Origin: Glossina fuscipes
Lineage: Eukaryota; Arthropoda; Insecta; Diptera; Glossinidae
NCBI RefSeq assembly: GCF_014805625.2
Contig: NW_023998476.1
Span: 1,073,888 to 1,137,887 of the forward strand
Length of the DNA stretch: 64,000 nucleotides
Direction of reading: 5' to 3'
Shown here: positions 37,915-48,930 of the stretch, in pieces
Layout of the letters: each line of letters begins with the position of its first letter
Position numbering within the stretch: position 1 is the stretch's first letter
Made by a program: the position numbers and the translations under genes
Notes under the pieces: generated by a model
Told to the model about the DNA's origin: nothing
Seen by the model: only the letters and a program-made list of their open reading frames with translations
The model's database searches: none

Positions 37915-39640
37915 TTTCTTTAAGCTAAAATCTTACATTTCATTAATCATTAAGCACTTTAACAAAGGCGCTCCGGATATAGTTAGCACAGCCCTTTCAG
38001 AGTTAAGTAGTTTTTTTTTTTTTGTGTTTTTTATACAGTTTGTGTGAGAAAACCGTATTGCAACTGAACTCGAACTTAAGTCAAAGTTAAACAAAAATCT
38101 AAATGTATGTAAAATAGTGCATTTTGCCTTCTTTCTACTTATATTGACCTTGTCTACAAATAGAAAAGAACAAATGTTTACAATCGTGCATTGTACGAAC
38201 GAAACAATAAATTACACAATCGACAACAAACGAAGTGCCGGCAGAACTTATTAATAAATACAAACTTTTGTTATATGCGCATATGTTTATCATTAACAAT
38301 TGCTTGTATTGATTCTTCAAACATCTACTTAAACTTAGTATTTTCAACTGATTTTTTTTAGAAACTTAACTCTTCTTTGAAAAATAATAAATACACTTTC
38401 TCACTCGCGACCGTGATGACAAAAAGCCGACAACTAAAAGAACTATTATTTACTTCCGAAATAAGAAGAAGATCTAAAAAAAAAAGCAAAAAGAAAACAT
38501 GAAGGCGATTAGTACATACGCTCACTCGTCATAGATGTGTGAGATGGAGAGAGATCACATAGTTAACGATTATCACTTAATATAGCAGAGCAGAGTTTTC
38601 TTCTTTTTTTTGCTATTAATTTTGTGCAGAGAGGTTTACTGAGTTTCCTAGCATTTACTTTATAATGGAAGTTAACTCGTTTGTATATAGAGATTACTTA
38701 CTACTCTAGTTTCTTTTTTGTCTTAATTGATATGTTTTTGGTTTCCGTCCGTGTCACGGAAGTGAAATAAAATAAAATAGATTTTTAGTAAATGTGAAAG
38801 ATAAGTGAATTTTTTTTAAGTAATTACAAACTGTACTAAGCATATTAATAATGGTAGTTATTGTAAATTTTCGCTAAAAGGTTAACAACGAGATGCAATA
38901 CTGTGTGTGTGAATCAGGAGTGTTGAACGTTGAATTAAGAACAATTTCATCAGTGCAAATCTTAACATATATAAATATTGATATTCGAGGTACTTGTTAA
39001 TGCAAGTTGGCGTAAGAGTCCTACTTATGTTTCATACTTCTTTACAGTTCGTCTATAATTACCTCTTAACTATTTATGTTTTATATACTTCTTTATAGTT
39101 CACCCTGCAACTATAACATTTTCTTACACTTGTTGATGTATGCACATTGTATTGCATAGGTAGGTCCGTGCAGCTGTATGTATCTAACTCCAATCAATTC
39201 CAAAAGCCTGTGCTTATGAACATGAAACAAATGTATGAAGTCAACACATGGATTTAATCGTTTTAAGCACTGATTACTTTTTGCCTAGCATTAAGTAATT
39301 TACATATAAGTTAGTCTACCCTAAAGTAACCCGTAATCTGTAATCCGAGCAAAAATGTATTTGCAATGATTTTAAAAAACAGCAAAGAAATATACGGTAG
39401 ACTAATCAAAGTCACATTTGCCGAAAATAAGACGGGATTTTTCTTTAATGCGATGCCTTGCTTCGCCTAAACAAAATCAATTTGCCATAATTGATTGTTA
39501 TGAAACTAACACTATTGTGTACAAATGTCTGTTTTGTTGAAATTGTTGAAATATTGTTAATAGTAGTTGCTTAAAAGCACTGAGCCTTTAGAGTTGTTTG
39601 GCTGATTTTTTTCCGGTTACAGTTAAGCGTAACACATCTC
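37915..39640. other. AT-rich non-coding stretch
   Basis: No gene seen. A short tandem duplication of about 50 bases lies at 39026-39116 (TATGTTT-x-ATACTTCTTTA-x-AGTTC, twice). Confidence 0.4.
39026..39116. repeat. Diverged tandem duplication, period about 50 bases
   Basis: TATGTTTCATACTTCTTTAC at 39026 and TATGTTTTATATACTTCTTTA at 39075 are each followed by AGTTC and CTATAAT or CTATAAC. Confidence 0.6.
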
Positions 39641-39644
39641 TGGT

Positions 39645-40145
39645 TATACCCGACACCACATGTGGTACAGGGTATATAGAATTCGTTCAGACGTATGTAG
39701 CACGCAGAAGACCTTAAGATTGACCCACCATCTATTATAATAATCGACTTCGACAAATTTAAGTCACGTGGGTCTATTTCTTGGATCCCACTCTATCTAA
39801 TATTTCTCAGGAATAGTACGTCCTTCAGAAAAAGATTTAATTTTTAAATAAATTGTTTTACAATTAAGATAGTTTTTGGTTTTAGATTTGGTCCAAAGTA
39901 GCAAAGTAATAAAAAAAAAAATAAAAACTTTAGAGAATTTAGACCGAATAGGTGTGTTTTTTGATGCTAACATATATAAGGGTTATCATGAAAAGCAAGC
40001 TCTTATATAGAGAGAAAGTATAATTTGTAGCTCTCTATGGCGGGAAATAAAAAACAACATTTTTAGGATGTAAACCAAATTTGGACCACGTCATATAATG
40101 CTTTAGACAGAAGTGGTGTAGGGTATTGAAACGCCAGCATTATCC
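39645..40145. repeat. Dispersed repeat opening with a 32-base palindrome
   Basis: The left end holds a near-perfect palindrome (39645-39676): outer arms TATACCC and GGGTATA, inner perfect 12-mer ACCACATGTGGT. Downstream phrases (GGGTCTATTTCTTGGATCCC, then ATATAAGGGTTATCATGAAA) have weaker echoes at 42140-42170 (GACCTATTTCTTAGACTCC) and 42308-42330 (ATATAAGAGGTTTCGTGAAA), suggesting a second copy at about 41920-42380. GTTATACCCTAC at 53711 may be a decayed version of the palindrome's left arm. The element family is not identified. Confidence 0.5.
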
Positions 40146-40874
40146 AATTACGATGTTCTGACTTGTTTTAGAATAAAGTGAAAATATTTTTCTTATTTCT
40201 TGCTTTACACAATGTTTAAATTTAAAAAAACAGAATCGTTTTTGTACAGAATTATGCAATCCCGGGACGACAACAATTTGAAATAGTAAAAAATTTTACT
40301 TGCTTCAGGTAAGTCTCCGTAAAGCAATAAATAGTCTAATTATGCACTTAACACAATAACCTTTCAATCATTTTTTGCCTATGGTGCCTACGGTTTTGTA
40401 TCACCATACCACCATAGTCTACCATAAACAACCCTTTTGTGCATGATATGCACTCAGTACTAACTTTTATATCAAGTTAGTCTTTACAAAATACCTTAAT
40501 GCATTTACAATGTTCCTAACAACAAACGAGGCAATGCCTCCTCCAGATATGTAAAACACTGTTATTTGGGCGGAACTCACATATACACTTCTGCACACTA
40601 ATCAACACAATTCTGCACTTTTAGGCTTTTGTAATTTTCAAAAGTGTTTCTTGTCTCTCCACACTTTCTCCTGCCTCCCCCCTTTCAGTAATATTATACG
40701 GATTTCCATATACCCACCATCAGTTTTAAATAGCTGCATATGTTTCTTGCATATACAAGTGTTGACAATTGCCGGAAAGTTAAAGCCAAAGATGTACATC
40801 GAAATGCATTGGAAGTTACAGAGCCAGGAAGTAAAAAAAAACTATAATAGAATTTAGGTTATTAGGTTACACGA

Positions 40875-40910
<36 letters not shown>

Positions 40911-41560
40911 TCAATTCTAAATATTCATCTCCCAAGCCTTCTTATAGATAATTGTTTGCTTATAAATGTTATGTTCGTTCAATACGTAACGTCTTAGCTG
41001 GAAGTGGCATACATGCGTAGCGAACGCATAGTTCGCTTACCTTACTGAACCTAATAATGAAATCACATAAATTTATTAGCAGAAATGCCTTTTTCAGCCG
41101 CAGCATACTTTTCATTAAACTTGATATATTTTACCTGGAGTTTTTTCGACTCATCGATCGATAAATATCGACAAAGGAACATTCGTCGAGATCAATGCCA
41201 TTGCGTGATTGGAGAAGATTTCTTTTTAATTGTACGCGGTTTCTTCAACCTTTAAATAACCCGTTTACGTGGTCTTCTAGGTTCAACCATTTTAGGCAAA
41301 AATTTCTTGAACTGATACAAATATATCACATATACATCAAGGGGGGCTCTGTGACACATATATGACGATTAGTAGCCAAAGGATTATATTAATAATTAAA
41401 ATAAAGTTTTATACGCTACATCACTTGTGAGACTTGTGTACACTTTGTGCAGAGGTGCGTATCACCCACAAGAACTTGAGATATTTCACGTTTCATAATA
41501 TCTATCAATTCAGATTTACATTCTAAATCGACCTCAGATTGTCTACTCATTCGTCTATAC
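40146..41560. other. AT-rich non-coding stretch with a (TA)n tract
   Basis: There is a (TA)n run at about 40879-40906. No gene is recognised. Confidence 0.45.
40879..40906. repeat. (TA)n microsatellite
   Basis: About 14 uninterrupted TA dinucleotides. Confidence 0.95.
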
Positions 41561-41564
41561 TCTT

Positions 41565-42380
41565 CTGTTCTTCATGTTTTCCGTACAGGTCTCCATTCTT
41601 GAGATATTTTGATGAAATTTAGTGCACCGACTTGTTTTGATGCAAGGGGAACGCTACCGACAATGATTCGGACGGACCGCTTTTTTGACCTCTCCCCATA
41701 TATCACATTACGGTAATAAGTCGTCAGATGAAAGAATGCTGCAATTTTCGTGTTTTTCCGACAAAAGCCCCTAAGTGATGGTATTTCGGTATTCTAAATT
41801 TGAATGGGACAATTTTTTAAACCCCTTGCTATGCAACCGTCCCTACGCAAACTGTATCTTTGTATGGTAAAAATATCTAATTTTCAACATTTCTTACTGA
41901 AAATTAGTCCACTATAGTCAATTGAACCACTTAGGACTCTTATGGATCCCAACCCATATATATGTTATAAATGTCCAAAAATTTATTATACTGTAAGCAA
42001 GTAGGTCTATTTTTTGGAGTATTGAATCGTCACGAGATATTTAACCCTTAGGTGTCAAAAATGTCTAAATTTTATTATTTTATGATGAAATATGAACGAC
42101 GTTAGCAATGAAGCGTATAAATTAATCGCAGTGAATTTGAATCACATTGACCTATTTCTTAGACTCCACTGTAACAGGCATTCTCATAAAAACAAATCCC
42201 CTACACGGCGATTAGGTATAGAGTTTTTGTAACGGTAACAACTGCAAAACAGTGAGATTGGCTTATTAGATTTGGGCGTCCTTTAGTTGACATTTTGAGC
42301 ATTCTTCAATATAAGAGGTTTCGTGAAAAGTATGTTCTTAAATAAAAATGATGCACTATTTCTAAAGTATTATGACGAAA
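41565..42380. repeat. Diverged dispersed repeats (copy C and a relative of the 39.6 kb repeat)
   Basis: At 41585-41790 GAGATATTTTGATGAAATTT is followed by TTGTTTTGATGCAAGG, close to copy B at 11.6 kb. From about 41920 the text resembles the 39.65-40.14 kb repeat (ACCTATTTCTTAGACTCC; ATATAAGAGGTTTCGTGAAA). No coding potential is seen. Confidence 0.42.
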
Positions 42381-44174
42381 ATAAATAAATGACTGTATTA
42401 GAACAACTGGTGTATGATATTTAAATATTAGTCTTTCACATACATAGCGTTCTTATTTCTTTTTAGTTAGTTACCCTAAAACAAATTGAGGTTTTTTTTC
42501 AGCTTACCTAGTGGGTCCACAACGTTTAAGAATATTCCAACATTGATCTCGGGAAAGATAGATAGACAAGTAATATATATATAGTGTTACGTAAATTTTG
42601 TGTGAATATGGTGATAATCTCTAAAACATTGCAATACTTTTGGAACAAACAAATTTGTTGAAAACCATAGGAAACTAAGTCTGATGATATTCTAAGGATT
42701 CTTTTGATCCTTACTTGCTTGAAACATGCATAAAAAGATCGTTATATTTTTCGGAAGAATTCAATGAAGAAAATTACTTTTTTCCGCCCAACATGTTTGA
42801 AAGGAATCAATTAAGAAAATTCCTCCTAAGAACTGAGTGCAATGACTACCTGCAATGAATTTCAACTCTTTAACCGCTTTGGAATTGAAAATTAGTCTTA
42901 GTTCATTTTGCTATTTGTGACATGATGTAAACGCTACTGGTAAAGTTTATTTCGATCACATTTTTGGTCGGAATTCTTCTTTTTAATCTTTTTAAGAGCT
43001 TTCTCATAGTTCATTTATAACTTAAGAATTCCTTATCTAAATTGTTCTCAGTTTATCAAGTCAAAGTTTAAATCGGAAAACCAAATCAAGGATATAGTTA
43101 ATCATCTCTAGAGGGTTGCCTAAATCACTATGAATTTTCAACGTTTCAAAATATAAATCTCATAAAGGAAAACCAAAAGATTTATAAATTAAAAAATTCA
43201 TTTTATCGTCAAAAACTTTTTTCCAGACTAATCCTTTTTTGAAAGGAGCTTTCAATCCAATGCAGGTATTTTTTAATTTTCCATATTTCCAAAAATGAGT
43301 AAGTTCCTAAGGTACAAAGATGGAAGACAGTAGCGCAACATGGACAGCATTATCATATCCAATGCAATGTGCGTTGTAGGACTTAGTAAAAATGTACACA
43401 CATTTATGTGGACACGAAATACATGAAACATCCGCTTAAGCGTTGTCATGGAATTTATGGTGTCTATAAGAATGTCGTTTAGGTGTTAGGCTAGGGAGTT
43501 TCTAAAAAACTTAATATATCGCTCATAAGTGTCTTTACTTGTATGCTAGTAGTATTTTAAAATTTGTTTAGTGTATACTAGAACTTTAAATGAATGCTTT
43601 TAACAAAGGCAAGCTATTCGGTTTTAATGCCTCAGGTGTCAAATTAATGCCGAATAAAACATGAATTGTCATTTCAACCATTTTCTTGAGAACGTGTTGT
43701 GTTGGTGCTATGTTGTCCTGTTTTCATATGTGTCAACATTGCTGACATAATTGCGAAGGTAAATAAAGTCAAATTAAGTTTTGGATTAGAATTACCTTCC
43801 GTGTCCGAAACACACCACAAAATGGGATGACCCACAACCGCAGACGTACAAGCTCATCAACACACGATACCACTTAGATAGATGTTTGTAATATCATCAT
43901 ATTATCAATTTTACCACAAAATTGTGAACATATTTAGCAATGATAGTTGCTAAAAAATGGAAATAAAAAGAAATACAAATGTTATAAGCTCACTAAATTT
44001 ATTTTAAAATTTAGAGAAAAAGATAAAGTGAAAAATCGGGTATCATATTAAGCATGGACATGGGGTATATATATGCTACGACTTGCACTCTTTTGAAAGC
44101 ACACACACACACACGCACACCCAAGCAAAGTGATTTGATGCGTTCTATATCTTTATATAGCTAATCTAGTATGA

Positions 44175-44198
44175 GTTTGCCTTCAAATGCAGGCAAAC
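44175..44198. repeat. Perfect short hairpin
   Basis: GTTTGCCT and AGGCAAAC form an 8-base-pair stem around an 8-base loop. The A-rich sequence after it does not make a terminator in this eukaryotic context. Confidence 0.6.
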
Positions 44199-44510
44199 CG
44201 AAAAACCAGGGAGATCTCCTCGTCTAGAGGCTAAATGATGGATACGTTGTTGCTTCACTCTAACTGTAACCTCAAGTCAAATGTGCATCCAGCTGATGTC
44301 TAAGCAAATAATTCAAACAGTTGAAGCAAATAATGAATGACTAGTTTATGTATGCAAGCATAGAGGAACGGCGACGACGACGAATGGCTTTCGAAACTGA
44401 GTTAATGCTTAGCTAAGCTAACTAGAAGGGTGACGAGAGGGAAACGAATAGAGTATTATACTAACTAAGCAAAATTTCATATACATACAACACACATACA
44501 CGCAGCCACG

Positions 44511-44545
44511 CACATATACATACATACATACATACATGCATACAT
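44511..44545. repeat. (CATA)n microsatellite
   Basis: Repeated CATA units with few interruptions. Confidence 0.9.
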
Positions 44546-47116
44546 GCTTACAAACATACATATTTGCAAGCATGTGTATTAGTTAGTTCTATCTTTGTTT
44601 TATTACTTGGCTCTTGAAATAGTAGCCTATACGTATATATTCATATGTTAGTCTAAAAAGTACTGAACTCTATCGTAAAAAATATTCTTAGTTCGCCTGA
44701 GCGCCCACGTAAATGAGTGAATGATATCAAAATGTGAATTTTTATTTGCTAAAAAGGCTTAAAACATTTTAGACAACCTCATATTTATATCCATTTTCCT
44801 GCCGAAATATTCTACAATAGTCTCAGTGCAATTAAAAAAGTTACGGCTACTGTTGGTGCTTATGCTGCTGTTAGCATACTTGTTAAGAGTTCTTCGTAAG
44901 CCATATTTAAGAGATTTATGCGTCTAAATGTGGTCGGTCATTATGGTCTTGTAGGTTTATTTACCAAAATTTATGACCCTGAAACAGACATGCTCAATTT
45001 CAAGAGCCCTTACCTCTTCCTAGAAAAAAGAAGAAAAAATTTTCTATAAAAAAATGAAATTAATTAATAAAAAAGAATAACATTTCCGAGTATATCGAAA
45101 TGTATGATTATCTGCATAAAAAGACTTACTTTCAATCTGTTGTCCTGTTTTCGCCTACTATTAATGGTCTTCTTTCTCAAATACTTAGTTATGCTATTCC
45201 CTACCAATGAAATGTAAGTAACAAGCACCCGAATATCACGACATTTCACGCATTCGTTTTCTTATCTTTCAAAATTGCTTGTAACTTATTGCCATTGGAA
45301 TGCAATTGCCGGGAATAATTTCATTAAATTTTTGCGAACGTTGCATAAAAATGATTAAAATTTTTGCGGAAACTATGAATGCCTCGGCATAAATCATTGT
45401 CAACTCCGTGCAACTGTAGGAGTTAAGCACAAGCACAAGAGGACGATACTCCCTCCAATATAGTAACAGAAGGAAAAGTCTTCCATAGTTATGATCAACA
45501 AACAGAGGAGAGTAAATAGTAACTAAGTTTGAAAATGCGTGCATAAGTTAACAACAAACTTACGACCGTCATGCACTGACCGAAAACAATGTTGAACAAG
45601 AGATAAATTTTATGCGGCTTAAAACGAATTTGTTTTGTGCCCACGGCTAACATCATCATTTTCTTCCAATCGGAAGAAAAGTATATGTGGAGCAGCAAGT
45701 GAGGACCGCAGCCTGTACAGATACTAAAAAGCAAAGCGTTCCATCAGTTTATGTAACCGTTTAGTGCACTTCTTTTAAAAGTTCTTGAACGTTTAGAAGA
45801 AAAAAACGTATTTATTTCATTCGTTCCCACGTACACCAGTGAGTAAGGCTAAGCTTACATCGCGAAATATCTATTCATGTATAATGTTTGAATTTGATGA
45901 AAAAAGATCGTGTGCTACTGGAAAAAGAAGAAAATTAATGAAAGCTCTATTTTACAACAACGTGGAACCGTGTACGCAGGTAAATCATCGATAGCTGTTG
46001 CAGAGATGAAGAGATTTTCTTTTCTTCTACCCATCGCCGAATGATAAGAATTGTATTTACTTTGTCACAACGTTTGTAACAATCAGAAGATAGCTTAGGA
46101 GATTCCGCAAAGTATATATATTCTTGATCAGCAGCAAACTCTTAATCGGTTTAACCGTATGTATTGTAAACATTCACCTGGTCATGAAATTGAAGCCATT
46201 GCTATTGCGGCAGAATCATAGAAAGTTCTTGCGTGCCAGTTTGTATCGAAAACAGATCAAATCGTCCGAAGAACACGTCTTGCGTAAACTAAGAATGCCT
46301 CCGTTATTCAAAAGAAATATCTATCTATTCTTCTTAGACCTGTGGTACGTAGTTCTCTTGTTTACCTAAACCTGACATATAATACGGACGCTTCGGCTTA
46401 GAGAAAAGACTCTCCAACAAATAAACTCCAGCATTTATCCTTTACATAAACGTTACTGTTATTCCAGAAAATATTGACAACAGTCGGCTAATTTTGATTT
46501 GGTAAGAAATAACTCGTAGACGTGTATGTTTGCGTCCGCATTTGTTGAAAAAAGGACTTCTCGCACAAGAGCAGTTGTTACCTTATACGTATGCCAATAA
46601 TGCAGCAAAATGTGATACATTTTCTAGGCGATGTTTCTCTATATAACAGAAAGTATAGTTCTGAATGTTGTATGTGACTTTTCTTCTGTTTAATTGCGGT
46701 TCGCGAAGGCAATTGCAACTTCATGTTTGTTCCTTTTTTTAGAACAAGAGTGCACAGTTTTTATCCGGTGAATATATACCTCTTGGTATTCTTAGAAGAA
46801 ATGTGATACCTTTCTGTGATTACAGTTCACAAATGAGGATATGTATGTTATTGAAGAAAATGTTCGCTTAGAAACTCCAAGTGGCGCTGTTAACGATGCT
46901 ATGTACTATACTTGCTAGACTAACAGCCATATTCTGAGCAACATCACAGTCACCAGGCATTTTTTTTTGGTCACAAAGACGGAATACGTTTCTAATGTCT
47001 GCAAACTTGCATCAATAGTCTACATAGTTTGCATCAAGATAACATTCTAATTATTTCTATCCACTAGTATGACATCTTTTAGCGTGTAGCTTACAATTGA
47101 AAATTACGGTATTATA

Positions 47117-47124
<8 letters not shown>

Positions 47125-47151
<27 letters not shown>
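47125..47151. repeat. (TA)n microsatellite
   Basis: About 13 uninterrupted dinucleotides. Confidence 0.95.
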
Positions 47152-47154
<3 letters not shown>

Positions 47155-48198
47155 TTTGTCTCTCGGACACTCTTCACTGGTTTGCACCTAGAAAATAGAA
47201 CGTACATACCTTTAAACGAACACACGTGCGGACGAGAACTAGCTTACCGAACGGGCTTACCATAAGCCCTGGCCTCCCCGCCTTTCTTATTGGTTTCCTT
47301 CGGTGCATAATGTCTATGGGCGACTCCAAAGTTGGATTCGAACACCCCTCTAAGCGTGTCTTTCTCTCTTCTAGACGTATTTTCTTTTCTTTTATTCTTA
47401 TTTCATTCTGTCATTTTATTAAGCTTTTTCCCAAACTATCCAAAATAGTGCTATTATGTTTTACAATTTATATAATATGCATATATTAACCTTCACAATG
47501 TATGTGCTTATTTTACAAAAAAATTTGGTAGGTATTTTTTTATTTTCAATCTCAATTAGTCAAAGAAAAGCCAAAGTCAAAATTTTATTCTGGGTTAACG
47601 CATAATGCTAAATAATAATAAGATATAAAAATCTGTCTGTCTGATATGTTCGGCGCAATAAAAACTGGATGGACGCAATAAATAAGGAAACGTTTTCTTA
47701 GAGCATTTGGATTCCTTTTAATTTGACCACACCTTTTCTTCAGCTTTAATAATATAATTTATTTGTAATGTATTTGGCTATGATGACTTTCATATGCCAC
47801 AAGAGATTTAAACGAATAAGGTCATTTAGTTAAAATGCAGATGCAAGCAATGACTGTTGCGCACTTCATTAAAACGCAAAGTGAACCAGAATATCGGTAT
47901 TGTTTCCCTGCTATCGCATTGCACATTTTATATAATATTGAATGCAGTTTCTAGATTATGTTTATTTTTCGTTACCGAAAAAAATTGAAAGTTTTCTCTT
48001 GTTCGAAAAAAAATAATACCGATAACCTCTATTCTTGCCTTAGTGCACATAAAGGAAGAGGACGTTTTTATTCTTAATCGATTACCACTTTTTCTTTATT
48101 TCATATGGATACATGTTTCTTCTTGCGATAACTATTCGGGCGCCTTAATTTATCCATTACGCACACGTATGACTATTACGCAGTTAATATTATTATTA

Positions 48199-48208
48199 TA
48201 ATTTTAGA
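48199..48208. repeat. Target-site duplication, left copy
   Basis: TAATTTTAGA, identical to 48378-48387 on the other side of the SINE. Confidence 0.85.
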
Positions 48209-48377
48209 GATCCGCCTGAGTGGCCGAGTAGGCAAGAGTCTCGACTAGTAACTCAATGGTCGTGGGTTCAAGTGCGGTAGAGTTTTTAATAAAAGCCGAA
48301 AGCCTTAGGTGCTAGTGCTTTAAAACTTTAGTCTTAGAATTTATTCTCTGGCTAAATTTATAATAATAATAATAATG
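48209..48377 (+). mobile_element. tRNA-derived SINE with LINE-like 3' tail (S1)
   Basis: The head carries an A box TGGCCGAGTAGG (48221-48232) and a B-box-like GGTTCAAGTGC (48265-48275), about 44 bases apart as in tRNA genes. The body continues GGTAGAGTTTTTAATAAAAG. The tail has TGCTAGTGCTT (48310-48320), TTTAGTCTTAGAATTTATT (48327-48345) and TAA repeats to 48377. It is flanked by the 10-base direct repeat TAATTTTAGA (48199-48208 and 48378-48387), which marks the insertion. The SINE was inserted in opposite orientation into the 3' end of the LINE. RNA polymerase III transcription and LINE-driven movement are known for such elements; partnership with this LINE family is inferred from the shared tail. 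Confidence 0.93.
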
Positions 48378-48387
48378 TAATTTTAGA
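48378..48387. repeat. Target-site duplication, right copy
   Basis: TAATTTTAGA, identical to 48199-48208. It lies within the LINE 3' UTR. Confidence 0.85.
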
Positions 48388-48431
48388 CTACTAAAATAAA
48401 TTCTAAGACTAAAAAAAAGAGATATTAAGCA

Positions 48432-48930
48432 CTAGCAGCACAGGCTATCAGCTCTCTTTTCTCTCCTAGCAATTTTAATAAAGTAATATATTGTATGGAT
48501 ATTCTGTTCTGTAGCTGATTTTCGAATGTCCAAAGGATTAGTCGCTCCAAATGCAATACTTCTAGCCAAAGAAAAGTGAAGGCAGTCACAGAGAATGTGC
48601 TTTACAGTGACAATTTGTCCACAATGGCAGATTGGAGAGGAAGACTTCTTTAAGATCCATTCGTGAGTTGCAATTGTATGACCAAGGTGAATTCTCGAAA
48701 ATGTTTGGATCTTGATTTTCTCAGCATTTGTTGGCCATAAAGGTACAATTAATTCAGGGGTAACGAAAGAGCAGTGTCGATGATGGTATCGTAGCTTTCC
48801 TTCTATAATTTTCTTCTTAACCTTTCTTCCCAAGTATCTTTGAAATTCCAACTTTTCCATGACATCATTTATAATTAGATGTGCACAAGCGGCATACTTC
48901 GCAGCTTGATCACCCGATCCTTTTTTTGTC
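48432..48930 (-). pseudogene. LINE ORF2 C-terminal fragment (RNase H end and cysteine motif)
   Basis: A minus-strand frame of about 165 codons ends at the TAG at 48432-48434. The opening residues GSGDQAAKYAACAHL match the GNE-AD-x-AAK end of LINE RNase H domains. Further on IHLGHTIATHEWILKK and then SPICHCGQIVTVKHILCDC form the G-H-T block and the C-x-C-x8-H-x3-C cysteine motif that closes I-type ORF2 proteins. The frame is intact from the truncation point to its natural stop, so this copy is younger than the one at 27 kb. It has no proper start and lacks reverse transcriptase and endonuclease. Its last codons and 3' UTR share sequence with the SINE tail. Confidence 0.88.

Larger units (their letters stand above)
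42381..48185. other. AT-rich non-coding stretch
   Basis: No gene recognised. It holds CA and CATA microsatellites (44100-44120, 44511-44545), a (TA)n tract (47125-47151), a perfect 8-base-pair hairpin (44175-44198), and at 46110-46150 a TATATATTCTTGATCAGC motif related to the one at 16.07 kb. Frames up to about 91 codons lack features. Confidence 0.4.
48186..48930 (-). mobile_element. I-type LINE, 5'-truncated, with a SINE inserted in its 3' tail
   Basis: The minus-strand copy starts abruptly at the RNase H end of ORF2, stops at 48432 and has a short 3' UTR. Its terminal part is split by the SINE at 48209-48377. Skipping the SINE, the LINE end reads GTAGTCTAAAATTA, then TAATAATAATATTAA, a TAA-repeat terminus as known for I elements. 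5' truncation is typical of LINE insertions. Confidence 0.85.

Noticed and set aside
47310..47360. GTTCGAATCC-like B box on the minus strand, possible tRNA or SINE
   Set aside because: No A box at the right distance and no acceptor stem; isolated B-box-like strings occur by chance.
48211..48280. Intact tRNA gene
   Set aside because: A and B boxes are present, but no acceptor-stem pairing is visible and a LINE-like tail follows; it is the head of a SINE.
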